Shown here piece by piece: positions 22,943 through 34,282 of a stretch of DNA of 64,000 nt. The position numbers were made by a program, and so were the translations under genes. Positions within the stretch are counted from its first letter, which is position 1. Each line of letters starts with the position of its first letter. This stretch comes from Siphonodentalium dalli. Taxonomy: Eukaryota > Mollusca > Scaphopoda > Gadilida > Siphonodentaliidae. The notes beneath the pieces were generated by a model. The model was not told where the DNA came from. It was given only the letters and a program-made list of their open reading frames with translations, and made no database searches. The stretch spans positions 138,154,351 through 138,218,350 of the forward strand of contig CP136062.1 in the NCBI GenBank assembly GCA_032622095.1, in the 5' to 3' direction.

Positions 22943-23680
22943 GTTAATACATGTATAACATAAGGATATTGAGATATATAATTATATAAACAATAGATAT
23001 ATAGAAATATTATACAATAGATATGTACATATGGTTCCGGGTCGATGGTATGTTGAAATTCGATGAATGTATATTCCGAGTTTTATTCTGACATCGCTAC
23101 TGTAGCTTATTTTCGCCAAGAGTAATGACGGCGCAATCTCGTGTGGAACCTTGTTGGTTGGAGTAAACTATTTAATCGCAACGCTGACATAAAAGGTTGA
23201 TGTCTTCACAGTCACACATGTGTTTAGATTTAAGTACAAATAATAGGTTACTACATGTAGGTCGTCAATTTAGTATTTATACCATCGATGATTGCCATAT
23301 ATATCGTTCACTAGTGACTATCGTATAATTGATTCCGGGAACCATACATATATACTAATATACCTACATAAAAGCCAAGTATCAATGTCATAACGTATGA
23401 CTATTTAAATAATCAATTATAACTGATATAAATGTAAATATACTTGAATCCTCATTGCGCTTGTTGGCAGGTATTTACTTTAATTCTTGGTTCACATCCA
23501 TTCATCAATGTGGATGCTCAGCTAGCTAAATTCAGCAGAAAGTTTGAGACTTTCTGTGAAATCCCGAATCTGACCATCACCATAGATTAATGAATGTTAA
23601 TCCGTGTCGTCTGCTCGACTATACACATATATCATAGCAGATCAAAATTAGACAGATTCATGACGAGAGATTTCGATGCA
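22943..23680 (-). other. Probable 3' flank/UTR of the adjacent LINE
   Basis: Non-coding sequence after the stop of the 1,015-codon frame. I could not place the 3' end of the element: no clear poly-A or simple tail was seen. Confidence 0.4.
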
Positions 23681-26600
23681 TTAATTGTGATCTGATAATA
23701 CGTTCGTGATGATCCGAATGAAAGAACAAAGTCTGCGTAGTAATATGGGATTCTTCATATTGAGAATTTCATTTATCGCGGTAGCATTTATTCGTCTACT
23801 ATATTTTGGTTGTAAAAGGCGTTTTCTTACATCCGTAAAGAACTCACATTCCAATAAATAATGAAATTCATCACCAATGTATTTGTGACACTTTGGGCAT
23901 ATTCTGTCAGCGATATCAATATTATTCCATCGGCCCGTCTCTATAGGTAGCTGGTGGTTACATGTACGGAATCTGCATAATGTTAACCGGTTTCTGGTAT
24001 CAAGAATGCTCAAGTAATCTTCAAAATTGATATCTTGTTTGAACATTTTGTATATAATTCCCCTACTGCCCGAGGCTTCTATATCATTTTTCCATTTATT
24101 TCGGAATCTACAAATAAGGTTGCACTCAATGTATGAGAGTAATCGCTCAGTACAGGGAATTTTACCTATATCCATTAAGTGGATCTGACCACATTCTGTT
24201 AAAGTTTGCTTAACTTTGTTTATCCACGTGAAATTAGAGGATGAGACATTACTGAGTTTTAGCGCCAACATATATAATATTTTACAATATCTATTACAAT
24301 TCATATTTACTACTTTCAACCAATACTTCACCACGCGCATGTTTATTAATATATCAATTGGCATACGGCCGCTCTCTCCATACAACATATAATTGCATGT
24401 GGATGGTTTTAGCCGTAAAATAAACTTACAAAATTTTCTATGTATATTCTCAATTATATCATTATTTCCTGTACCCCAAATTTCAGATCCATAAGCAAGT
24501 ATGGGTACAACTTGTGCATCAAATAAATCAAATTGGTCCTTTACCGAAAGGCAGTGTGCTCTTGATTTGGTGATTATAGCGTACATTGCTCTAGTGGCTT
24601 TATCTACAAGCACCTTCTTTGCCTCCGTATATGAACCAGATTTAGTATGTATTATTCCCAGGTAATTAAATTTTTTAACAACTTCAATTTCCCTCCCATT
24701 ATAGAAAATTTTTCTCTTTTTTGGAAGGCTACGCTTTGATATCAACATTATTTTAGTTTTATCGACATTAACTGTTAATTTCCACATTTCACAGTACTTA
24801 TAGAATGAATCCAAAGCAGTTTGCAATTTTGCAGGTGTTTCTGCCATTAGTACAGTATCATCTGCATACAAAATTACAAAAAGTTTCATATAGATGTTCA
24901 AATTGTTTTCAATATCATTCGACAATTTTGGCAGACCAATAACTCCTGTATTTGTCAGATAAGATTCCAAGTCGTTTACGTACAGTGCAAAGAGTATTGG
25001 TGAAAGATTTCCACCTTGTCGGACACCAGATAAACACGGAAAGTAATTGGAGTGCTCATTTCCTAGTTGAACTTTAGACTTAATGTTCGAGTACATATTG
25101 CAAATGACTTTAAATATTTTTCCATTGACACCGTTAGATAGAAGTTTGTGCCATAGTCCCTGTCTCCATACTTTATCAAATGCTTTTTCAAAATCAATGA
25201 ATGCACAATATAAGCTTCTGTTGAGTGACCTAGTAATTTCTGTCAGCATGTGAAGAACAAAGATATTATCAACTGTGGAATATCCTTTTCTGAAACCGGA
25301 TTGATTTTCTTTCATTACTTCATGTTCTTCTAGATATTTGTTGATCCTATTTGATAATATTTTGGTAAATAATTTCCCAAAACAACTGAGTAAAGTAATT
25401 GGTCTATAGTTTTTAGGGTCGCTTGAATCTCCTTTATTTTTATATATGGGGATAATGGTTCCAGTTCCCCATGAATCAGGTATACACCCAGAATCCAAGA
25501 CTAGATTAAAAAGTTTACAGTATATGTCTTTAAGTGTATCAGCCGAGGCTTTTATAAATTCATTTAATATTCCGTCATCTCCAGGTGATTTATTATTACT
25601 GAGACTAGCGATCGTGATTTTTATTTCCTCGTCTGTAATAGGTTTGTTAAGTGTGTCATTCCCATGCGTAGTTGTATCATCAGTAGCCAATTTGGGATCG
25701 TTTGTGTAGGTTATGGCATTTATTTCTCTGAAATAATTCTCAAGATCTTTTATTTGTAATGAACTGTCTGTTAGTTTTCTTTTCTTATTCAATATAGACC
25801 AAAATTTTCTCGAGTCGCCCTTTTTAAGTTTAGTCATTTCACCAGATATCTTTTCTCTGTGAGATCTCATGGCATTATCCATTGTGATCTTGTATTGTTT
25901 AGCTGTTTCACGCGCTACGTTTCTAGTCAAATTATTACTTTTAGACTTGTTGTTTCGTTCTGCCTTTCGGTATTCCTTCCTGGCTAGTTTACACGCTTGG
26001 TTAAACCAAGGCTTGTTAGATGTTCTATATCTATTTTTCTTTATGTTACTTACTTGTCCCAGTCCAAATGTTTTATCTGCAGAATTATGAATTACATGTG
26101 TTAATTTTGATACAACATCGTTCATCTCTGTACAGCTTGGATAATCAGTTTCGTGTTTATCGATGGTCTGTCGTATAGCATTGATATCATCGGGGTCTAA
26201 ATTATATACAAATTCAATAGATTTTGTGCGATCCCATCTACGCCTAGGTTGGTTTTTATGCGAGTCACTTATAATTTCTTCGTGCTTAATTGAATCGATT
26301 AATATCTCAGATGTCAATGTTTTATGAATATCCGAAAAAAGTTTACTAAAATCTCCTATATCAAAGTTCTTTACAATGGGTAACGCTGGGAGAGAACATA
26401 TCATGTAGTCAATTGTCGAGGTGTCGCCCGAAGTGAATGTTCCTATCATACTATCATTACCTACGCGCCCATTTATAAAAACCAGTTCGCAATGGTGACA
26501 GAGCGAGAGTAATTTTCGGCCATAATTGTTTTTCGTTTTATCCATGTTATATCTGTGTTTGGTGAGTCCCGCTCTTTCAATAGCTAGTTCAGCATTACAA

Positions 26601-26835
26601 CTATCATAATTATATGCGGATTGGATTGGTTCGTGTCTATTTTCCGGTTCGCGTATGTAGTCTGAATCATCTGCTGTACGCGCGTTAAAATCACCAGTAA
26701 TAAAAATGGTATCACTGCGCTCTCGCATACTAAGAATTTCCGCCGTTACTTCATCAAATGAGGTATCTGACGAATATCTAGTGCCCTCTGGTGGAATATA
26801 TACCGCATCTATTATAATTACGCCACCTAGTGTGG
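23681..26835 (-). CDS. Non-LTR retrotransposon ORF2: endonuclease-reverse transcriptase, 5'-truncated
   Basis: A single open frame of 1,015 codons from the Met at 26728 to 23681. It remains open for about 35 further codons upstream, where VYIPPEGTRYS fits the middle of an APE-type endonuclease, so the Met is internal and the N-terminus is lost near 26825. Counting from that Met: endonuclease core ITGDFNAR (~10-17) and SDIH (~132-135); reverse transcriptase SPGDDG (~381), NYRPITLLS (~440), FIDFEKAFD with its Asp near 512, GVRQGGNLSP (~568), and YADD at ~621-624. Then come an EIWG/CKFILR/YGESGR thumb-like region (~750-790) and a C-terminal Cys/His segment (CPKC...GDEFHYLLEC, ~944-961). Catalytic residues look intact. 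The architecture suggests an RTE-X or related Jockey/CR1-group clade; I cannot fix the clade. The protein would nick DNA and copy its RNA at the target. An intact long frame implies recent insertion. Confidence 0.92.
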
Positions 26836-26891
26836 TGTTACTAGCATTTGGTTTTTTTATATCGCATGGAGTACAGGGCGAATGTATTCTT
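26820..26891. other. 5' truncation junction of the LINE
   Basis: ACGCCACCTAGTGTGGTG near 26821 and ACAGGGCGAATGTATTCTTG at 26874 recur together near 29107-29185 (ACGCCACCTGTGGTG, ACAGGGCGAATGCATTGTGG). The flank therefore belongs to a different dispersed repeat, and the LINE begins at about 26820-26835. Confidence 0.5.
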
Positions 26892-27370
26892 GGAGATTGT
26901 TTGTACCTTACTCAATCGTACCGATATAATCACGTAGATGCCGAAATTGTAAAGTTAACGCCAGCGGTGTATAATACGTTTATGAAAATATGATAAATCC
27001 TATCGATAGAGTCAGGACAGGCTCAAATTGTAAACTTAAAGTCACCGGTGTAATAATATGTTGTTGAAAATATAAATAATCTGATAGCCTGAAAATATTG
27101 TATAACCTATTGGGAGCCCATAATAAATGGGAATAACCTATTGGGAGCCCCTGCTGTATTTTATGGAGATTGTTTGTACCTTACTGAATCGTACCGATAT
27201 AATCACGTAGATGCCGAAGTTGTAAAGTTAACGCCACTGGTGTATAATATGTTTATGATAAATCGTATCGATAGAGTGAGGACAGGCTCAAATTGTAAAC
27301 TTAAAGTCGAAAATATAAATAATCTGATAGCCTGAAAACATTGTATAACCTGTTGGGAGCCCCTGGTGTA
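26892..27370 (+). repeat. 273-bp tandem duplication
   Basis: GGAGATTGTTTGTACCTTAC starts at 26892 and again at 27165. Both units go on through ACGTAGATGCCGAA, AAGTTAACGCCA, TCGATAGAGT, GGACAGGCTCAAATTG and CTATTGGGAGCCC/CTGTTGGGAGCCC. Unit 2 lacks about 30 bp near 27308. ATAACCTATTGGGAGCCC also appears twice at the unit junction (27105, 27133). Confidence 0.9.
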
Positions 27371-27779
27371 GTGAACTGAATTATGGGTAATGTTAATTGG
27401 AGTGCGCATGTCTGTTTTTTTTGTAGTAACGGCCATCTTTTATTTTCTGCATGCGCAGTCTATATGCGTTCTTTTGGGGAAATTCGCTATTTTGGTTAAG
27501 TGAAACAATGGTATGAGTTCAATGTTTGTTTGTATATAAGAAAGTATATTGAATTTTGGAGGCCGACAATTGTATCTATTTGAAGATTAAAAGTTCCTTG
27601 TGTGTATTTAGCTGTGCATGGTTCGTTAATTAGGCCAGCCTATTGTCATATTAGAACGTCTCCAATAACATACAACCTCTCTGCAGTTAACATTGTGAAT
27701 TTGGCAACAATCCAAGCAGGCCCTCTAATGGAGCACTGTGAATTTGGCAACAGTCCAAGACACGTGGGGTATATATAGA
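27371..27779. other. No gene recognised
   Basis: AT-rich spacer. Words GGTTCGTTAATTA and GTATGGTCACATTAG-like text near 27619-27650 recur near 55471-55506, showing a minor dispersed repeat. Confidence 0.4.
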
Positions 27780-27920
27780 ATACACACGTAGTGTTTCTGA
27801 ATACCAAATTTACACCACGAGTGGGATTGATGGTTTACCACACGAGCTTTAGCGAGTGTGGTAAATCATCAATCCCACGAGTGGTGTAAATTTGGTATTC
27901 AGAAACACTACGTGTGTATT
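27780..27920. repeat. 141-bp near-perfect hairpin
   Basis: ATACACACGTAGTGTTTCTG at 27780 is matched in inverse to 27920 through the whole length. The tip is CGAGCTTTAGCG near 27850. The stem contains ACCACGAGTGGG, itself nearly self-complementary. Probably the end or core of a DNA transposon; ATACCATGAC just outside (27927) is inverted at about 28687 (GTCATGGTAT), suggesting a larger element of about 0.9 kb. Confidence 0.85.
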
Positions 27921-29296
27921 TTGTTTATACCATGACCGGTACAGGAGCAACAACTGCTATGAAATCGAAATAAACCCACTTAAATTAAGATGATTCTGTC
28001 GCACCATTCACAATCATCCCCGTTGTGTTCCCCACACTTGGCCGTACATCGACGTACACTATCACAGCTGATCAGGCGTATTGATACATTGAATTAGGTC
28101 AACATTCAATTGTACGAATATGGTATCATTGTAGCCAATTCACAATAAACTGTAATCATGATGAAACCGCCATAAATAAACAACATGAATATATATATGG
28201 GAATACGAATTTAATGAATATAAATATAACACATTGCGGGAACTTTTTTTTCTCCGCCGTACAGTGAACAGGAAACCACGAAAGTCATTTTGAAATCCAC
28301 CGTTTGTTGTTCGAGTTTTTTACGTCTATTTCTTGAAATATATGTTCAATTTGTTGATCTGGATGTGATTTCCACGGAAATAACTGTTCGTTTTTATCGC
28401 ATTAGTGAGTATAATATTCAATTGAATCGAAAGTATCAAATTGTTTTCATCGCGAGGCGCTACATTTTAAAAATAGAGTGATTTTGATCGAGGTCATGGA
28501 AGGTTAATGAAAGGTCAACTCGGATGTAGTTCTACTATGGGTATAAACTTTAACCATTGAAATGCCATTAAAACGTGTTACCCACAGTAGAAACGTGTTA
28601 CCCACGGTCGGACTCCTGTTCACACACAGTAGGGTGTACAGCACAAATATATTATATAGCATGTTTGTACACAGTACAATAGGGAGTCATGGTATAAAAT
28701 AACTGAACACCTGTGGCCAACTTGATCTCCAGAATGTTTTTAAGTGGAAGGGATAGTGTAGTGGGGTGGGGGTGGAAGTTAGATTTTGAGTGTGTATGAT
28801 TCACAACTTTTGTAAAAAAAAGTTAATGCACATGTAGTTGGAAATTTCATACATTATTACACTACAACATAAAGGTTAAAATACATGGTTACCATTGCCT
28901 GGTATCCCAACTAGTAATTATTGTCCCCATTATGATGGGGACGGGGATCGAATGATGGAGGTATTTTGAGGGGGTGGGAGTCACAACTGTTATAAAGAAT
29001 TTTAACAGTTGGAAATTTCATACATGATTACACTAACTTTTTGTCCCCATTTATTTTACTGCTGTCTTGTTTGTTACTGTATTCCTGATATGGAAATAAT
29101 AAAGAGCATTTATTACGCCACCTGTGGTGTATCTAGCTGCTGAGATTTTGATATTGCGTGGTGGACAGGGCGAATGCATTGTGGGGCTTTTATTTATAGA
29201 GTTGGAAATTCCGTTTATTTAAAAGTCGGAACTACGCGACCAGTAGGCCAAGTCCAGTAAAACGGTTCGTTATAGGTGCTGGTTGTTATTGTTATT
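27921..29296. other. No gene recognised
   Basis: AT-rich. Contains the short direct repeats AAACGTGTTACCCAC at 28572 and 28590, GTTGGAAATTTCATACAT at about 28837 and 29006, and the dispersed words noted at the LINE truncation junction (29107-29185). Confidence 0.4.
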
Positions 29297-29352
29297 TTAA
29301 CGGAATTCTGAGTTGGTCATTCGCGAAACCAATATATTTTATATTCTATAAT
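29297..29352 (+). repeat. Direct repeat flanking the 29.4-30.2 kb inverted repeat, left
   Basis: TAACGGAATTCTGAG, then ACCAATATATTTTATATT, repeated at 30558-30613 with several mismatches. Confidence 0.7.
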
Positions 29353-29454
29353 TAAAACCGTGGGTATATAATATATTATCCTCTTTATGGATATTGTAGG
29401 AAGGTAAATTTAGCTAAAGCGGTGGGATATCTTGCAAGACAACACATTTCGGTT

Positions 29455-30165
29455 TGCGCTATAACTGCTCAATGTTTTAAGGTGTTACACAACGTCTGAT
29501 AAAAAGATTTCTATCGGGAATATTCACACTATTTTTTCAGAGAACATGCATAGAGTAAACATAGTCCTATCGGACTATCGTAAAGTAGTTCCGTTTAATT
29601 CGGGATTAATTAACCCTCAGACTGCCGAAACTGCCGACAATAAATTCGCTTGTTCGTGTCCGCCGAAAATCAAACTTGCCTGTTTAGAGGTCCCATTTTC
29701 GTGGCTAATGGTGATAGAATCACAATTTTTCAGTCAAGTTCATGGATAAATTACATTACACTTAATCGGCTTATGTCCGCGGCCATAAACCTGCGTTTTG
29801 ATAACAATTTATTTGAGACAAACTGTTGCGCGGGTATCAGTCGGCGCTTATCGGTTGAAGTTATTATGATCGTGCAGCCTGCGCGTGCAACAAGTGTTCA
29901 AATACAACAGAAGAAAAAAATACTATGTCAAATAAATAACGTCATCAATGGACAGACAAGTTTCATTTCCGCGGGACACGAAAAAGCGAATTTAATGTCG
30001 TCAGTTTCGGCAGTCTGAGGGGTTTAATTAATCTCCTTTACGATATCCCGATAGGACTATATTTACACTATGTTCTCTGAAAAAAAATGGTGTGAATATT
30101 CCCGATAGAACTATTTTTATCAGATGTTTTGTAACACATTAAAACATTGAGCAGTTAGCGCAATT
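29455..30165. mobile_element. Long inverted-repeat element, ~200-bp arms
   Basis: The left arm (29455-29660) and right arm (about 29965-30165) are inverse copies. Shared text includes ACTGCTCAATGTTTTAA, CTGATAAAAAGATTTCTATCGGG, CAGAGAACAT, GTCCTATCGG, GGATTAATTAA and CCCTCAGACTGCCGAAACTG. Inside the arm, TTAACCCTCAGACTGCCG resembles the terminus of a TTAA element, so a smaller MITE may have been captured in the stem. The 122-codon frame at 29650-30018 runs across loop and arm and has no known motif; I treat it as chance. Confidence 0.8.
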
Positions 30166-30557
30166 TTCTGGAATTTCGGACTATTTCGTCTATAAAAATA
30201 CGATGAGCAACTGAAAATGTTTTTCAACATTCTGGAAGGGGTAGATGTCCAGGTATATATGTTTAAAATTTCACGCATAAACTATGACAGATAACAAAGT
30301 TATAATTAGTTTTATAGGCCCACCATAAATCCCCTATAATAAACGCATGCCCCCGTAAGCACATGGCTTTGCTGTGGATGCTTTCGTTCCCAGCATGCAT
30401 CATTCTCGCTATCTGTAAAATGTCTATGAACAATGGCTGTGCCACGCACTCTTAGCTTTGATCCGCATTTAGAAGCATTCTGGTGTGGCGAATGAGAAAC
30501 CTGCAGTAATTTATAAGCCGTAGTTCATTGTAATAATTTGAAGAATTACTTATCTTA

Positions 30558-30613
30558 ACGGAATTCTGAGGCGGTCCATTCATGTAACCAATATATTTTA
30601 TATTATGATTTAT
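30558..30613 (+). repeat. Direct repeat flanking the inverted repeat, right
   Basis: Partner of 29297-29352. At about 56 bp it is far longer than a transposon target duplication, so it reflects duplication or two copies of the same outer repeat. Confidence 0.7.
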
Positions 30614-30744
30614 ATTTATGGCTAATAATACGATCTTGGTGGCGTTACCATTTCTGACTATGGTTTTCTTGTACTATCTTGGGTTCCATTAAGTTTGATT
30701 TCTAACCAATGAATAAAGGGGCACTTGGTATGTATAACACGCGT

Positions 30745-32577
30745 CGACGATTTAATAATCGAGCTGACACCGATGATAATTCCACCGGATTTTACGCGAA
30801 CATGATCAGCAATCCCTTCCTTTATTTTAGTATTTTGGCGGATATTGCTCCAAACTTATTTAGAATCTTTTTTGAAGTTCTCTGCTAGTTTCATTTCGTA
30901 TTCTGTTTGCGCCTCATTTTTCATGTACGCTTATGCATTATAGGTTGTCTCTGGTTTGTTATGTATATATTTCTTCCATGTAGTATGTTTTTCGTTACAG
31001 CTTTTAGCGTCTGTTTTGTCATCCATGGTTATATCTTTTGGTTTTTGTTTTGTCTGACTCTCACTCAGTATAGATGCATTTTCAGTATATTTTCTATTAA
31101 ATACTTTCAAGCCTCTTCGATGGGTAATTTATCTCCTTCTGTTTTATGTAGCTCTTCGTAATCTCCTTTATTATATTGATATCTAGTATGTGTATCTCCA
31201 GTGGTGTTATCGCTGTAACAGAGGTATTTAAAATATAGCATCATGACAATGGTCGCTCTTTCCAATTGGTGGTAGGTGCTCAATCGCATCAACCACCATT
31301 TCTTGGTTTGTGAGGACAATATCTAAGATGTTATCGGCCTGTCCGGCTCTCTGCCTGGTTGCATTTCTGACCTTTTGATGTAGAAGAGTGTCGTTCGCAT
31401 TTTCTAGAAATTTGTATGTTTTCGATTCAATCAGTTGTCCTTGTTTCCCATTTACGTTCTTGTGGTTAAGGTCCCCCATTATGAGTTTGTGGGTGTAACA
31501 CCTAGTACAAACGCTATCGCATGCCAAATGGGGTGGGATGCTGAAAAATCGCAAGCCAATTTGCGCGCGATTTCGTTTGCCGTGTCCCGCGTGACTCAGC
31601 ATCGCATGCGAATATGTTTCGATTGTAAAATTCAAAGAAATGTAACTCTAACATACCCGTTATTTAGTAAAAAATCATACCAAAAGAATGACACCACAAA
31701 GAGACACGTTTCAAAAACACTAAGACCTGTTGGGAAACACAAAATTCAAACTGTTATTGAAGCGCCGCAGGCGCGTTAAGCAACGTCACCCCTTTTTCAA
31801 ATTGATATCGAGGCAGTCAGGTCGCGCCAGCGACCGCTGCCGCGGGGGCCTGATGGCTCATAAAAACAACTCTATATATAAGCGCCCGCGGCTACCACTT
31901 TATAGCATCAAGGGTAGACTGAGCAAATCGAGACGGGATGCTGGTCCCGCCAAACTCTCCAGACGGCATCGACATATCAAAACGCATGCGATTCTCGCCT
32001 ATCGTATCCGTATTTGGACGAGATTGTAAGACCATAGCCTGGGTGTAATGGGAATCAGCCATTTCTTTCATCTGGGTTCCTACAGCTTTATTGTTTTCGG
32101 GATTGTTATTGGGACTTCTGTGGATTCCACCAATTAGAAGTATGTCGTTAGCCTTCAGTCGTAGTTGGCACCACACTGCTTCTTCACATTGGTTTACTAG
32201 TTCCACTATGTTTGCCTCCAAGTATTTGTGTGTGTATATAGCTACTCCATACCCGTGTCGAGTGGGGTGTGAAAAAGGTCATATCCTTCGAGGAAAAGTT
32301 CCTGTCGTTGTAGGTTTTTCACATTTTTTAATCTTGTTTCTGTGATAACTAAAATGTCCGGGGATTTGATATCTAGAATCGCCTCCACTTCGTATTTCTT
32401 ATCTGTAAAAGTGTCAATATTTAATATATGACATCCACCCCCTATGTTCTGGTATATGCACATATACAAACAATGGTTTGGTGTATCTCTTTGATTGAAG
32501 GGTTTTTCTCTATAATCTTTCCATTACTGATAATAAATTTATCTTCATCTACTCCCTCTTTCCTCCTTTTAAGTTCT
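30745..32577 (-). pseudogene. L2/CR1-like LINE, endonuclease and linker region, degenerate and interrupted
   Basis: Minus-strand reading from 32577 downward gives an ordered endonuclease: LNIDTFTD and ITETRLKN (~32340-32420), IGGIHRSPNN (~32120), IMGDLNHKN (~31470), LLHQKVRNATRQRAGQ (~31360-31390), LDIVLTNQ (~31320) and GKSDH (~31250). A frameshift follows, then YQYNKGDYEELH (~31150), and a further stop-broken FWKY-type linker (VWSNIR, KIKEGI) near 30800-30850. The 542-bp insertion at 31499-32040 splits it. No RT domain follows, so the 3' part was lost. The pattern GDLN...TRQR...LDIVLTN...SDH is characteristic of CR1/L2-type endonucleases. It starts immediately beyond the stop of another LINE relic (32582). 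Confidence 0.82.
31499..32040. mobile_element. 542-bp insertion with 8-bp target duplication
   Basis: GGGTGTAA occurs at 31491-31498 and again at 32041-32048. Removing one copy plus the 542 bp between them joins the endonuclease reading SHYT to HKLIMGDLN exactly in frame. This proves the segment was inserted into an already present LINE. An 8-bp duplication points to a hAT-like or similar DNA transposon. Clear terminal inverted repeats are not visible; ATCGCATGC words occur in opposite orientation near both ends (31516, ~31982). The interior has GC-rich palindromes (GCGCCGCAGGCGCG at ~31761; GGTCGCGCCAGCGACC at ~31820). No coding capacity recognised. Confidence 0.85.
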
Positions 32578-32581
32578 TCCT

Positions 32582-33075
32582 TCAGTTGTTAATGGCCTGA
32601 TTAATAATTCGGATAAAAGAACAAAATCTACGCAACGCAGCCAAATCTGTCATGTGCAATATATTATTCATAGCAATTATATTTGATCGATACAAAAACA
32701 TCATTGGCAAATTTCGTCTTCGTAACTCGCTAAAATTCTTGCATTCCAACAAATAATTAAATTCATCGCCAACTTTGTTATCGGCACATAGTGTACAGGT
32801 GTTATCAACTGCAACAGCGTTTGACCATCCGCTGGTTTCGATTGGCAAGTTATGATTGCTTGTTCTAAAGCTACATCATGTAGTTCGATTTCTGAAGTCA
32901 ACGGTTTTTAAGTATTCTTAAAAATAAGGTCGTGTTTGAAGATTCGGTATATTTTACCTCTACTGGATGTGTCTATGTCATTTTTCCAACTGATTTTGTA
33001 ATTGCTGATAAGGCTACATTTCACGTACTTCATTCTGCAAATGACAAGCATAACTATTTCAAGGCTTCTTCTGTT
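32582..33075 (-). pseudogene. 3'-terminal fragment of the same LINE family as 23681-26835
   Basis: Minus-strand reading, frameshifted near 32860, matches the last ~165 codons of the intact element: SWKNDID, RTSNHNLPIET, CTLCADNKVGDEFNYLLEC and LRRFCSFIRII align with KWKNDIE, RTCNHQLPIET, CPKCHKYIGDEFHYLLEC and LRRLCSFIRII. The same Cys/His C-terminal segment is present. Truncated upstream at about 33075. Its stop codon lies five bases from the start of the L2/CR1-like relic. Confidence 0.88.
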
Positions 33076-33499
33076 ATATATTCATGATGCATGGGCGAGT
33101 ATGTATGTATGCTACCTGTGATCGGTTGTCTCTATGTGCACTGGTGTGGTTTTATAATCAAATTTACGTGATGGCCTATATGGCAGCACTGGCTGGAAAA
33201 GAAGGCAACGTGGGTAGAGATGAATATTCCGTCATATATACATGCATCCCAAATTATATGTTGAAATAATGAAAGTACGACTTTTACTCTTAATCTAAAT
33301 ATTTGTTGGTAATTTTCGGCCTCATGGTCTTCTTCGGCAAGACGATACTATCAACAAGTTACATTTCAATAGATTTAAGAGTGCATTAGTCCGTACATAT
33401 GAAAGACAGGTTTACGTCAATGCCCGATTAAGTCTAAACCGTAGTCACACGTCAACATACGTCATATGGGGTCGCCGCAGCATTTTGTATACCTTGGTT
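33076..33499. other. No gene recognised
   Basis: AT-rich spacer; the 61-codon frame at 33084-33269 is unsupported. Confidence 0.4.
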
Positions 33500-33605
33500 T
33501 ATTATTCATTTGGACGAATGTTCAGGGAAAATAAGCAGACGACAGATAATATAAGTGCAGAATGTGTCCTATTTATTGGAGATAAATGTTCAGATAACGT
33601 ATTGA
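33500..33605 (+). mobile_element. Internal fragment of TTAA MITE family C
   Basis: TTATTATTCATTTGGACGAA, TTCAGGGAAAATAAGCAGAC and TTTATTGGAGATAAATGTTC match the centre of 34812-35041 and 53546-53769. Neither end is present. Confidence 0.65.
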
Positions 33606-33890
33606 CGTATAACTATGGTTTAGACATTATCAGGCAATAAAGTAAACCCGACTTTTACGAGGGATGAACATTGTAAATCTTGATCCACACGATTAGCGGG
33701 CATCGATGATGAATGAGAAAAGCTACACCGGTGATATCCATTAAGAGACTCCCTACTCTCTTTTTTGCAGTGTTATGGACGCAACAACAGTTCTTGGTAC
33801 CGGTAATTTTTCACTTGGTCAAATACACTTAAAGTACGACATAGTCTGGATAAAAGGGCGCCGTTGATACTAGCCGCAATGTAGTGTTAA

Positions 33891-34282
33891 CCCTTTACCC
33901 AACAGAAGGGCCCTGTGCCAATGCATTCTCTTATATATGCGAGTCGACCATAGGTCGCCTCGCATATATAAGAGAATGCATTGGCTTAACACATTAAAAA
34001 TTATAAAATTGTTAAAGAATGTAAGAAAAAATGGTAAAAAGTGTTAAAAAAAGATTTTTTTTAGGCCAATGCATTCTCTTATATATGCGAGGCGACCTAT
34101 GGTCGACTCGCATATATAAGAGAATGCATTGGCACAGGGCATAACTGTAACCATCACAATGTGGTCAATGAGCCGGTTCCAATGATACCCATATGTGTAT
34201 GGTTCTATTGAGACAGACCGAAGATATTTTAGGCTGTTGAAGCTTTATTTGGCCGGTTTTGGCCGGTTTGTTGGGTAAAGGG
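33891..34282 (+). mobile_element. piggyBac-like MITE, family B, full copy 1
   Basis: 392 bp bounded by TTAA (33887-33890, 34283-34286) with termini CCCTTTACCCAACA(G/A) and inverse. TTAA plus CCC termini are the piggyBac signature. It contains two 67-bp palindromes (33918-33984 and 34066-34132) that begin CCAATGCATTCTCTTATATA. They are reverse complements of each other, separated by an AT-rich spacer. The right third holds TTTGGCCGGTTTTGGCCGGTTTG. No coding capacity. Confidence 0.93.

Noticed and set aside
25446-26090. Plus-strand frames opposite the LINE
   Set aside because: Antisense shadows of the intact ORF2.
29650-30018. 122-codon frame inside the large inverted repeat
   Set aside because: It runs from arm through loop to arm of a hairpin element, and no domain is visible.
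21944-32577. Hypothesis that the RT fragment (22 kb) and endonuclease fragment (31-32 kb) are one L2-like LINE split by nested insertions
   Set aside because: Order and strand fit, but the RT fragment has its own 16/17-bp flanking duplication, which marks it as a separate insertion.
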